DNA of 64,000 bases from an uncultured Pelagibacteraceae bacterium (GTDB taxonomy: Bacteria; Pseudomonadota; Alphaproteobacteria; Pelagibacterales; Pelagibacteraceae), in assembly GCA_902635545.1 (NCBI GenBank), contig CACPOL010000004.1, positions 1 through 64,000 of the forward strand. Direction: 5' to 3'. This document shows, piece after piece, positions 18,427 through 26,756 of this stretch (the stretch's first letter is position 1; each line of letters opens with the position of its first letter). Both the position numbers and the translations under genes were made by a program. Below the pieces are notes generated by a model, which ran no database searches, had not been told where the DNA came from, and saw only the letters and a list, made by a program, of their open reading frames with translations.

Positions 18427-19557
18427 TTGAAGAAATATAACAAATTTATACCGGTAAATACTCCTCTGATAAATAAAAAAGATGCTTTATCAGTATTTAA
18501 GTCTGTGCAGTCAGGGTGGATATCTTCAGAAGGACCAAATGTTAGAATATTTGAAAAAAAAATTTCAAAATTTTTAAATCGTAAATTTGGTTGTTCAGTT
18601 AGCAGTGGAACGGCAGCTTTAGAAATAGCAATCAAATCTTTAGGTTTAAAAAAAAATGATGAAGTAATCATGCCATCATTTACAATTATCTCTAATGCCA
18701 TTGCTATTGTCAAAAGCTCAGCAAAACCAATTTTAGTAGATGTTGATTTAAATACTTGGAACATAAAAATTGAGGATATTGAAAAAAAAATAAATAAAAA
18801 AACTAAATGTCTGATGTTGCCACATATTTATGGTCTTTCAAATGATATGGATAAAATCTTAAAAATAGTAAAAAAACACAAAATTTTTTTGATCGAAGAC
18901 GCAGCAGAGGTATTCGGGTTAAAGTATAAAAATAGATATTGTGGTAGTTTTGGAGATATTAGTATTTTAAGTTTTTACGCAAATAAGCATATTACAACTG
19001 GTGAAGGAGGAATGCTTTTAACAAATAATTTTAAATTATATCAAAAATTTAAAGATTTAAGAAATTTATGTTTTGGAAAAAAAAAGAATAGATTTAATCA
19101 TTACGATATTGGTTGGAACTATAGATACACAAACATACAAGCAACATTAGGTTTAAGTCAATTAAAGAGAGTAAACAGAATTATCAAAAAAAAATTTGAA
19201 ATAGGTAATTACTACTATAGACACTTAAAAAATATTAAAAATATTATCATTCAACCAAATAAACTTTCATATTGTAAAAATATTTATTGGGTTTTTGGAA
19301 TAGTAATAAAAAAAAATAGCAAAATAAGCATTGGGAAGGTATTAAAAAAACTTTCAGCGCAAAATATTGGAACGAGACCATTTTTCTGGCCTATGCATAA
19401 ACAAGATATATTCAAAAAAAAATTTAATTTTAAAAATTTAAAATTGCCTAATTCAGAATTTATTTCTAAAAATGGTTTTTATATACCATCAGGATTAGGT
19501 ATTAGTCTTAAAGAATTAAAATATGTCAAAGATACATTAATTAATATTTTGAAATAA
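18427..19557 (+). CDS. DegT/DnrJ/EryC1/StrS sugar aminotransferase (perosamine synthetase-like)
   Basis: VQSGWISSEGPNVRIFE, SSGTAALEIAIKSLG, LIEDAAEVFG, ITTGEGGMLLT; TTG start in track. Confidence 0.88.
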   Translation: MKKYNKFIPVNTPLINKKDALSVFKSVQSGWISSEGPNVRIFEKKISKFLNRKFGCSVSSGTAALEIAIKSLGLKKNDEVIMPSFTIISNAIAIVKSSAKPILVDVDLNTWNIKIEDIEKKINKKTKCLMLPHIYGLSNDMDKILKIVKKHKIFLIEDAAEVFGLKYKNRYCGSFGDISILSFYANKHITTGEGGMLLTNNFKLYQKFKDLRNLCFGKKKNRFNHYDIGWNYRYTNIQATLGLSQLKRVNRIIKKKFEIGNYYYRHLKNIKNIIIQPNKLSYCKNIYWVFGIVIKKNSKISIGKVLKKLSAQNIGTRPFFWPMHKQDIFKKKFNFKNLKLPNSEFISKNGFYIPSGLGISLKELKYVKDTLINILK

Positions 19558-19583
19558 ACAAAATTAAATTTGAGAGATAGATT

Positions 19584-20756
19584 GTGAATTTATATATAAT
19601 TAGAATTATTAATTTTTTAAAAACTTTAAAATCTTTATTTTTCTTAAATTTTTATTTTTTTTGCATCAAAATTATTAGAAAAAACTATAAGATTATATTT
19701 TTTTATTTTCCTATAAAATCTTATCAAGAAAATTTAATTGAACTAATAAAGGAGATTAGTTCAGAAAAAAATTTAAAGGTTTTTTTGGGATTTAATTTAG
19801 GTTCGTCTAAAGAAGTGAAACATTACAAAAATTCTTTTTTTATAAATTTGGGATATCTAAAATATTTGTACAATCTTAACATGTTCATAAGTAGTTATAT
19901 AGTTTATACTCTTCCCAAGACAAAAAATAAGATTTATATAAATCATGATATATATGATGCTCCTATGGTGAGTAAGGAAAATGAGAGCAATCTTGTTGAA
20001 TCACTAAAAAAATACGATTTTATTTTTATGTCATCTGACATAACTTTAAATATGTTAAGAGATAAATTTAATCAAATTGATCTAACTGAAACTCTTAAAA
20101 AACCAAAAATTATTAACGCTGGATATTTGAAATTAGATCACGTTCACAAAAAAATTGATGAAAATAAAAAATTAGAGGACTCTATTTTAATTGCACCTAC
20201 TAAATCATCAGTTTTTTTAGAACATGACATGAGTCAATATTTAGAGGAAGTTATTAATAAAATTTTAAATTATAAGGGATATAAAATAATCTATAGACCA
20301 CATCCAGGAGACCTCAAGGACAAAACTCAATTAGAAAAAATATTGAAAATTAATGAATTATTTGAATCAAATAAGAATTTTGTATTTGATACTAGTACAT
20401 CTTATTTAGAAAGTTATAAAAGAGCAAAATTTATGATCACTGATTTTTCTGGCACAGCATATACTTATGCATTCTGCAAACTAAATCCTGTCATTTTCTT
20501 TTCAAAAAATGAAAAAAAATTACTAAAAGGTAATTTATCAAAATTATATTATTTTAAAGATAGGTCTCAAGTAGGTATAATTGAAAATGATGTAAATAAT
20601 TTAAATAATTCGATAAATGTTTTAGAAGAAAATATTCATGATTTTAAGGCTAAAATTAAAGTTTTGCGAGGAAATAGAATTGAACATTTCAATAATTCCA
20701 TGCAAGAACATTTAAAAAATTTATTCAAAATTTTAAATAATGAAGAAAAAAATTAA
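19584..20756 (+). CDS. CDP-glycerol glycerophosphotransferase-like protein
   Basis: YRPHPGDL, ITDFSGTAYTYAF motifs; GTG start. Confidence 0.6.
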   Translation: MNLYIIRIINFLKTLKSLFFLNFYFFCIKIIRKNYKIIFFYFPIKSYQENLIELIKEISSEKNLKVFLGFNLGSSKEVKHYKNSFFINLGYLKYLYNLNMFISSYIVYTLPKTKNKIYINHDIYDAPMVSKENESNLVESLKKYDFIFMSSDITLNMLRDKFNQIDLTETLKKPKIINAGYLKLDHVHKKIDENKKLEDSILIAPTKSSVFLEHDMSQYLEEVINKILNYKGYKIIYRPHPGDLKDKTQLEKILKINELFESNKNFVFDTSTSYLESYKRAKFMITDFSGTAYTYAFCKLNPVIFFSKNEKKLLKGNLSKLYYFKDRSQVGIIENDVNNLNNSINVLEENIHDFKAKIKVLRGNRIEHFNNSMQEHLKNLFKILNNEEKN

Positions 20757-21963
20757 AATCGGGGTATTTTTAGAAGGTTCACCTAAAATGGGTGGTGGGT
20801 TTTTTCAATCTTTAAAATCTTTATTAATGCTCTTAAAAATTGATGAATATAAAGATAATATTGAGGTTATATTAACAGATATTACTGTTAAGCATTATTT
20901 CTCAAAAAATAAAACTAAAACTGTCTTATTTAAGAATAATAAATTTTTAAGATATTTTTCAGAACTTTTTGAGGTAAGTCTTTTTAAAGAACTTTTAGAT
21001 AAATTTAAATTCAAACACCCATTTACAAAATTTATATTAAAAAACAAATATGACTTAATTATCTTTTTAGGACCATCATCAATGTCTAAATATTGCTCTA
21101 ATATATCTTTTATTTTTAATATTTGGGACTTGGATCATAAAAAAAACAGTCAATTTCCCGAACACAATTTGAATTATGTATACGAAAAAAAAGAAAAATT
21201 ACTAAAAGAGGTAATCTTTAAAGCTTTTAAGATTGTAGTTCCACATGAGTCTAATAAAGAAGATTTAATTAATTTTTATAAGATTAAAAAAGAACAAATA
21301 ATAAATCAGAACTTTATACCGGTTTTACCAGATCTATTTATTGAGAATGATAAAAAAGAAAATGATTATAAAGAAATCTTTTATAAATTGAATTTACCAA
21401 TAAATAAAAAAATAGTTTTTTATCCAGCACAATTTTGGGCACATAAAAATCATAAATATATTATTGATGCAGCAGAAATAATGAAAAATAAATCTATAGA
21501 TGATTTTATATTTGTATTTTGTGGCACTGATAAAGGAAATTTGAATTATCTAAAAGATTTAATAAGAAAAAAAGATTTAAATGAATATTTTAAAATATTA
21601 GATTTTATAAGTGATGATGTATTAATTTCAATGTATTTGAATTGTGACTCTGTAATAATGCCAACTTATTGTGGCCCAACAAATTTGCCTATTTATGAGT
21701 CTTTTTATTTCAAAAAGATTATCTTCTATACAAAAGGATTAATTCCAAATGATGATATTAATAATCATTTAGTATTAATTGATATAAATTCCCCACAAGA
21801 TTTGACAGAAAAATTATCCATTTTATTTAACAAAAAACAAATTAATAATATTGTAGAAGAAAATTATGAATATTATAAAGAAATTTGTAATGAAGCCTTA
21901 TTTATTAAAAACTATAAAAAAATGTTAGAAGAATTCTCTTATCTATTTAATCGTTGGGGTTAA
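20740..21963 (+). CDS. Glycosyltransferase family 1-like
   Basis: FYPAQFWAHKNHKYIIDAA, MPTYCGPTNLPIYESF GT1-type motifs. Confidence 0.75.
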   Translation: MKKKIKIGVFLEGSPKMGGGFFQSLKSLLMLLKIDEYKDNIEVILTDITVKHYFSKNKTKTVLFKNNKFLRYFSELFEVSLFKELLDKFKFKHPFTKFILKNKYDLIIFLGPSSMSKYCSNISFIFNIWDLDHKKNSQFPEHNLNYVYEKKEKLLKEVIFKAFKIVVPHESNKEDLINFYKIKKEQIINQNFIPVLPDLFIENDKKENDYKEIFYKLNLPINKKIVFYPAQFWAHKNHKYIIDAAEIMKNKSIDDFIFVFCGTDKGNLNYLKDLIRKKDLNEYFKILDFISDDVLISMYLNCDSVIMPTYCGPTNLPIYESFYFKKIIFYTKGLIPNDDINNHLVLIDINSPQDLTEKLSILFNKKQINNIVEENYEYYKEICNEALFIKNYKKMLEEFSYLFNRWG

Positions 21964-21971
21964 CAAAAATC

Positions 21972-22862
21972 ATGAATTTATCACTATTACAAAATTTCAA
22001 AGATACTGATTTTCATATAAATCCTTTCCCTCATATTATAATTCATGATGCTTTACCCAATAATATTTACGAAAAATTGAAGAATTCTGCACCAATTAAT
22101 TTAATCCCAAACATTCAGGAGGATAACGTAAGGGGAAATATTCATCATGATCAAATGAAAGATAATTTTAAAAATAAAATGTTTTATGATTTTTTGAATT
22201 ATCATAATTCTGTGGAATATTATGAAGAATTTATTTCAATTTTTGAAGATCATTTAAAAAAGCTTTATCCTAATTTAATTGAGAGAACGAGATTGCTTAT
22301 TAAAAAGAAACAATTTTTAAAATTAACAAGTGAAAATTCAAAGAAAGAGAATTTTATGACTTTTAATTCTACTTACTCTTATAATACTCCTGTAAAATCA
22401 TCCTCTCATATTATTGGACCTCATTTAGATCATTACGATAAAATAAATTTTGGGCTATATTATTTAAGATTAGATGAGGATAAATCTGAAGGTGGAGACC
22501 TTGTAATTTATAAATGGAAGAATGGATATAATGATTTTAAAAAAAAAAATATTATCTATACTGAAAAATGGTCTAATATGATTTCACATACTGAACCAAT
22601 TAAAACGTTAAAGTATAAAAAAAATACATTCATTTTAGCATTAAACTCAATCAATTCTCTTCATGGTGTTACCCCAAGAAACCAAACAAATCATATTAGA
22701 CAATTTTGTTATTTTTCAACCTCATCAAATAAAGATTTAGGTTTTGCTACTCCAAATTTATTAGAAAAAATTTTTTTTAAAGATATTTCTATTAAAAGAA
22801 AAATTTGTATTATCTTAAATTCTTTAAGATTCTGGACTAATAAAATTTTTAAAAAACTTTAA
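21972..22862 (+). CDS. 2OG-Fe(II) oxygenase-like (prolyl-4-hydroxylase type)
   Basis: GPHLDHYDKINFGLYYLRLDEDKSEGGDLVIY (HxD) ... LHGVTPR; ATG 21972 preferred over TTG 21954. Confidence 0.65.
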   Translation: MNLSLLQNFKDTDFHINPFPHIIIHDALPNNIYEKLKNSAPINLIPNIQEDNVRGNIHHDQMKDNFKNKMFYDFLNYHNSVEYYEEFISIFEDHLKKLYPNLIERTRLLIKKKQFLKLTSENSKKENFMTFNSTYSYNTPVKSSSHIIGPHLDHYDKINFGLYYLRLDEDKSEGGDLVIYKWKNGYNDFKKKNIIYTEKWSNMISHTEPIKTLKYKKNTFILALNSINSLHGVTPRNQTNHIRQFCYFSTSSNKDLGFATPNLLEKIFFKDISIKRKICIILNSLRFWTNKIFKKL

Positions 22863-22905
22863 GGGATCGTGGTTTTGGGTTTTGTTATAGGATAGTATGG
22901 GAGAA
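22852..22905 (+). pseudogene. Decayed secretion-leader fragment (KKL*GIVVLGFVIG*)
   Basis: aaaaaactttaagggatcgtggttttgggttttgtta closely resembles leader coding DNA at 23361 and 24140. Confidence 0.55.
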
Positions 22906-22908
22906 CTT

Positions 22909-22935
22909 GGACCTATTGATTACAAATCAATTGCT
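22909..22935 (-). repeat. 27-bp tRNA-Thr fragment, putative old att remnant
   Basis: ggacctattgattacaaatcaattgct identical to 31648..31674 inside tRNA-Thr. Confidence 0.85.
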
Positions 22936-22986
22936 AAAGTTTAAATAAACATTTGTTTGCAACAATAATCCTAAAATATTTTTAAT

Positions 22987-23008
22987 CTGGTCACACTCTG
23001 GGCACAGT
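22987..23008 (+). repeat. Paired 11-bp direct repeats CTGGTCACACT CTGGGCACAGT (arm-type-like, left)
   Basis: Two adjacent 11-bp units, matched by units at 25135-25156. Confidence 0.7.
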
Positions 23009-23042
23009 GGTAGTGTTTTAATAATTAAATAAGGAGATTCAT

Positions 23043-23357
23043 ATGGCAATATTAGTAAAAGGCGAAATTACAATTACTAAAGGATTTAAAACATGGAAAG
23101 AGATGGTCTATGCACAGGATGGAAAATTAAAAGAGCATGGAATAAAATTTGTTTTTGCAGGCACACAAAAAGATGACCCGACAAAACTTCATACAGTAAT
23201 GCAATTTCCAAACATGGAAGCACTCCAAGCTTTTAAAGATGATAAGGAACTTGCTGAGAAAAGAAAAGAAGCAGGTGCTGTTTTAGAGAGTGCTGTAATG
23301 ATACCAATTTCAGATGAACATTTAACCAACTATCCAGATGCATATACAAATCATTAA
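23043..23357 (+). CDS. Small conserved protein, possible dimeric alpha/beta-barrel (DUF3764/ABM-like)
   Basis: TAAGGAG RBS; FKTWKEMVYAQDGKLKEHGIKFVFAGTQKDDPTKLHTVMQFPNMEALQAFKDDKELAEKRKEAG. Confidence 0.6.
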   Translation: MAILVKGEITITKGFKTWKEMVYAQDGKLKEHGIKFVFAGTQKDDPTKLHTVMQFPNMEALQAFKDDKELAEKRKEAGAVLESAVMIPISDEHLTNYPDAYTNH

Positions 23358-24140
23358 ATGAAAAAACTTTTAGGGATCGTGTTTCTGGGTTTGTTGTGGA
23401 TAAATACTGCGTACGCAGTAAGTTTGCCCAAGGATGTAGCTTCAGGTAGTAAATTTAAAAAAAGCCTTACAGGGAACTATTATAAAAAATATGGAATGCA
23501 AGTAGTTAATAAATCAGATGGTCATCCAGTACGTGCGGGTGAACAATCTATAAGGTTTGAATTAAGAGCTGGTGATTGCGGTAAAGATACAGATGGTAAA
23601 TGGAATGATTGTAAAACAAATCGTGAAAGACATGAGCTGAGTGCAAGGCTTAGAGTTAGCAAAGGAGATAGATGGTATGCTTGGTCAATTTATATGCCTG
23701 AAGATTTTGTAAATGTTGATCCTGTATCAGTTATACTTGGTCAGTTTCACCAAGAAAAAAAACACGTAATTTGGATGTTTAAAAATAAACGTGGTGGATA
23801 TTGGATCGAAAACTATGTTCCAGAATATACTGTAGGAAGCACTCAAATTTTTTCAAAAGAAGAGTTGTTAGGAAAATGGAATGATATATTGGTAAATGTT
23901 AATTGGACACATAAAGATGATGGTTATTTTAAATTATGGGCAAATAATAAATTAGTTCTTGATTTTAAAGGTGCAACAAAATCTAAAGGTGTGAAAACAT
24001 ATTTTAAATTTGGAATTTATAGATCTAAAGTGAGTATTTATAAGCAGATACATAAGAAAGATATACCCATACAAGTAGTATATTTTGATGAAGTAAGAGC
24101 TGGTAAAAAAAAAGAAGATGTAATTAAGAATTTAAAATGA
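23358..24140 (+). CDS. Secreted polysaccharide lyase-like protein (heparin lyase I-like beta-jelly roll)
   Basis: Signal peptide MKKLLGIVFLGLLWINTAYA; RFELRAGDCG...RERHEL, GQFHQ, GYFKLWANNKLVLDFKG, FGIYRS, VYFDEVRAG. Confidence 0.65.
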   Translation: MKKLLGIVFLGLLWINTAYAVSLPKDVASGSKFKKSLTGNYYKKYGMQVVNKSDGHPVRAGEQSIRFELRAGDCGKDTDGKWNDCKTNRERHELSARLRVSKGDRWYAWSIYMPEDFVNVDPVSVILGQFHQEKKHVIWMFKNKRGGYWIENYVPEYTVGSTQIFSKEELLGKWNDILVNVNWTHKDDGYFKLWANNKLVLDFKGATKSKGVKTYFKFGIYRSKVSIYKQIHKKDIPIQVVYFDEVRAGKKKEDVIKNLK

Positions 24141-25099
24141 AAAAACTTTTAGGGATCGTGGTTCTTGGTTTGTTAATTAATTTTCTAAACCTAAATGATA
24201 TTGAGGCAAATACTTTAACAATAAAAAACCAAGTGATTAAAACCAAAGGTGATGTTTTCTATAAGTGGCCACATAAGTGGCAATATAATTATGACATGTC
24301 TTTTTGGAAACCCTACATGATCCAAGAAGTATCTACAAATGTTAGATATGGTGATAGTGCTTTAAGGTTTGAACTAAGAAAAGATAGTTGTGGGTCTACA
24401 AAAAATGATGTTAAAAAAGGTACTTCGTGGGATTGTGGAAAAAATAAATCAGAAAGAACTGAATTAACTCCAGCAAACGAAACTGAACAAATCGGATTTA
24501 AAGGTAATGTATGGCAGACATTATCTTTTTATGTAGAAAAATTTCCACATGAAGAAGGACATAATTCTATTTGGCAGATTCACAATGATGGTGATTGGGC
24601 ACCAATGTTTAATTGGTCAATTGAAGAAGATGGTCTCTATACACAAAGAAGAACTGCTTGCAATGATCCTAAAATTTATAAAAAGAAAAATGCCAAAGGT
24701 AATGATGGATGTTCTGTAAAATGGAGAGAGAATGCAAATATAAAAGTGTTAGAAATATCTAAATTATTCGATCGATGGATCGATGTAGTAATGAACATTA
24801 ACTACACAACTAAAGATAGCGGCTTTTTAAAATTATGGCTTAATGGAGAGTTGGTATATCACTTTGAAGGATCAATTATTCCACCAGCAGGTAAAAAAAA
24901 TGGTGAATGGAGTAATTGGTCAACAATGCAATTTGGAATATACAGAACAGATTATCATGGTACTAGAGGCACTCAAATTAATTATTATGACGAAATTAGA
25001 TTTGCTAAAAAAAAATGCTCAAAACTAAAATTAGAGGAACTTGGCTACAGCTGTACTGAACTTGAAAATCAAAAAATTAATATTGATAGATACAATTGA
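24137..25099 (+). CDS. Secreted polysaccharide lyase-like protein, paralog of preceding gene
   Basis: Leader MKKLLGIVVLGLL; RFELRKDSCG...KSERTEL, IWQIHNDG, GFLKLWLNGELVYHFEG, FGIYRTD, NYYDEIRFAKK. Confidence 0.65.
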   Translation: MKKLLGIVVLGLLINFLNLNDIEANTLTIKNQVIKTKGDVFYKWPHKWQYNYDMSFWKPYMIQEVSTNVRYGDSALRFELRKDSCGSTKNDVKKGTSWDCGKNKSERTELTPANETEQIGFKGNVWQTLSFYVEKFPHEEGHNSIWQIHNDGDWAPMFNWSIEEDGLYTQRRTACNDPKIYKKKNAKGNDGCSVKWRENANIKVLEISKLFDRWIDVVMNINYTTKDSGFLKLWLNGELVYHFEGSIIPPAGKKNGEWSNWSTMQFGIYRTDYHGTRGTQINYYDEIRFAKKKCSKLKLEELGYSCTELENQKINIDRYN

Positions 25100-25134
25100 T
25101 TTTTAAAAAAAGACCACTTGATTGGTCTACAAAT

Positions 25135-25156
25135 CTGTCCACACTCTGACCACACT
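25135..25156 (+). repeat. Paired 11-bp direct repeats CTGTCCACACT CTGACCACACT (arm-type-like, right)
   Basis: Two adjacent 11-bp units matching 22987-23008. Confidence 0.7.
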
Positions 25157-25211
25157 TATTGTAGTAAGAATAGCTTTTGCATAAACTATTTTGGTAAAAA
25201 AGTAAGAGAAG

Positions 25212-25260
25212 TGGTGCCCCCGCACGGATTCGAACCGCGGACCTATTGATTACAAATCAA
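25212..25260 (-). repeat. 49-bp exact 3' partial copy of tRNA-Thr (att site)
   Basis: tggtgcccccgcacggattcgaaccgcggacctattgattacaaatcaa identical to 31621..31669 (CCA end, T arm, anticodon arm). Confidence 0.95.
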
Positions 25261-25335
25261 AAAGCTTCTTAAAATATCCTTTCATTAACGTTGATATTAT
25301 TAACTTCTAGATTCCTCGTCAAGCAACTTTAAATT

Positions 25336-25357
25336 ATTCACTTACAATTCACTTAAG
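25336..25357 (+). repeat. Paired 11-bp direct repeats ATTCACTTACA ATTCACTTAAG (left end of element 2)
   Basis: Matches right-end pair 31499-31520. Confidence 0.75.
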
Positions 25358-25361
25358 ATAA

Positions 25362-25922
25362 TTAACTATCAGAATGTTCTATAGTTTTGCAAAGTTTGTT
25401 TGCTTCTAGTACAGACGGTATAAGTTTATCTAATTTCCAATTGTTAGTTCTAATATCAAAATATTTAGCTGCTTTAAAATCTATTCCATCTATAATTTCT
25501 ATTTCATACTTTTGAAATTCTTCATAAAATTCATTTAAAAAATAAATATATTCTTTAATAGGAAATTTACCTAAACTAAATGACACTCGGTATCCCATTA
25601 AAAAAGGTGAAACACTTATTACTTTTGCTGTTAATTCTACACCATTCATTTTTATTGGAATGTGTTTATCTAATAATTGTTTGATATCACCTGGTTTTTC
25701 ATAAGTATAAAATGTGAAGTTATTATAAACCTGATTACAATTATCTTCTGTTGAAATAAAAAAATTTAAACTATCTCCATGAGTTACTTCACCAGATACT
25801 CTTGCGTAAGATAAATCTCTGAATCTATCTATTGTCCATTCTTCATCAGCTTGGGCTTGATAAGCAATAACTAATAGAAATAAGAATAAATGTAATGAAA
25901 TAAAGACAAGAAAACGTTTCAT
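25362..25922 (-). CDS. Secreted protein of unknown function
   Basis: Signal peptide MKRFLVFISLHLFLFLLVIAYQAQA; no family recognised. Confidence 0.6.
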   Translation of the reverse strand: MKRFLVFISLHLFLFLLVIAYQAQADEEWTIDRFRDLSYARVSGEVTHGDSLNFFISTEDNCNQVYNNFTFYTYEKPGDIKQLLDKHIPIKMNGVELTAKVISVSPFLMGYRVSFSLGKFPIKEYIYFLNEFYEEFQKYEIEIIDGIDFKAAKYFDIRTNNWKLDKLIPSVLEANKLCKTIEHSDS

Positions 25923-26018
25923 AATTCTACTTAAATCATACTTTGTTGGTTTAAATTCGACTGAATAATGTCGTTATTTTGAAAGATACAAAATAATTAA
26001 TCTGTGTTAAATTTTTTA

Positions 26019-26756
26019 ATGTCTTACACAAGGCCATGTACTAAATGTGGGCAAAGGATAAGCCTAAGACAAATGCCAGCTGGTCAGTGGGTTGCTTTTG
26101 ATGTTTCAACAGAAGAGGCACATATTTGTGGTATTCAAAATAAACCAGATGTTTCAGTAAAAATTAAAGGAAAGAAAAAAAAGAAATTTGAAGAGGATGA
26201 CTCAATAGATTTGGGTTATGACAACTCAGATTTACAGGTAGAAGAAGATGAGGATTTTGAGGAGGTATCAGAGGAAAATAAAACATACGACACCACATCT
26301 GGAATTCACAAGTGTATAGATAAATCAATTAAAGAAAAAAAAAGAATTCTAATTGATTATTATAGTGAACATAATGAGGAAAATACCCAAAGAGAAATAA
26401 GTCCTATAAAAAAGTTCAGATTTAAGGACAGAACTTATCTCCAAGCTTATTGCCACAAAAGAAAAGGTGAAAGAAATTTCTTAACAAGGAGAATAGAAAC
26501 CGCTTCACAAGTTGACAAGAAAAGAATCAAAATCAAATTTGGAAAACCTAAGACTAAATTTTTAGAAAAACAGAGTGAAAAAGAAGATGATGAAGTAGAT
26601 GTATATAAATCAACAAAAGTTAGTAGAGAAAATGTGGCTCGAGAAACAATACCGGAAATAGACACTTCTTCTCAAACACCAGGTTGGTTGTATATAGTTA
26701 TATTTATAATTGTAATGGGATTGGCAAGAGGTTTGTTAATTCCTTTAATGGATTAG
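26019..26756 (+). CDS. N-terminal zinc-binding motif + WYL-like domain + C-terminal TM protein
   Basis: RPCTKCGQRISLRQMPAGQWVAFDVSTEEAHICG; ILIDYYSEHNEENTQREISPIKKFRFKDRTYLQAYCHKRKGERNFLTRRIETA WYL-like; TM tail YIVIFIIVMGLARGLLIPL; GTG start in track. Confidence 0.6.
   Translation: MSYTRPCTKCGQRISLRQMPAGQWVAFDVSTEEAHICGIQNKPDVSVKIKGKKKKKFEEDDSIDLGYDNSDLQVEEDEDFEEVSEENKTYDTTSGIHKCIDKSIKEKKRILIDYYSEHNEENTQREISPIKKFRFKDRTYLQAYCHKRKGERNFLTRRIETASQVDKKRIKIKFGKPKTKFLEKQSEKEDDEVDVYKSTKVSRENVARETIPEIDTSSQTPGWLYIVIFIIVMGLARGLLIPLMD

Larger units (their letters stand above)
22936..25211. mobile_element. Putative integrative element 1 (integrase-less) between tRNA-Thr fragments
   Basis: Bounded by tRNA-Thr fragments 22909-22935 and 25212-25260, with paired 11-bp direct repeats inside both ends. 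Confidence 0.55.

Noticed and set aside
18318-18764. 148-aa minus ORF
   Set aside because: Antisense to cupin/DegT genes; no RBS or recognisable motif.
22909-22935. Degenerate tRNA or ncRNA gene
   Set aside because: Only the anticodon-arm region is present; best explained as an att remnant.
25110-25130. AGACCA-CTTGAT-TGGTCT hairpin as terminator after the second lyase gene
   Set aside because: Six-bp stem without a following U-tract on the + strand; too weak to call.
25212-25260. Second functional tRNA-Thr gene
   Set aside because: Lacks the 5' half (acceptor 5' strand and D arm); it is an att-type partial copy.
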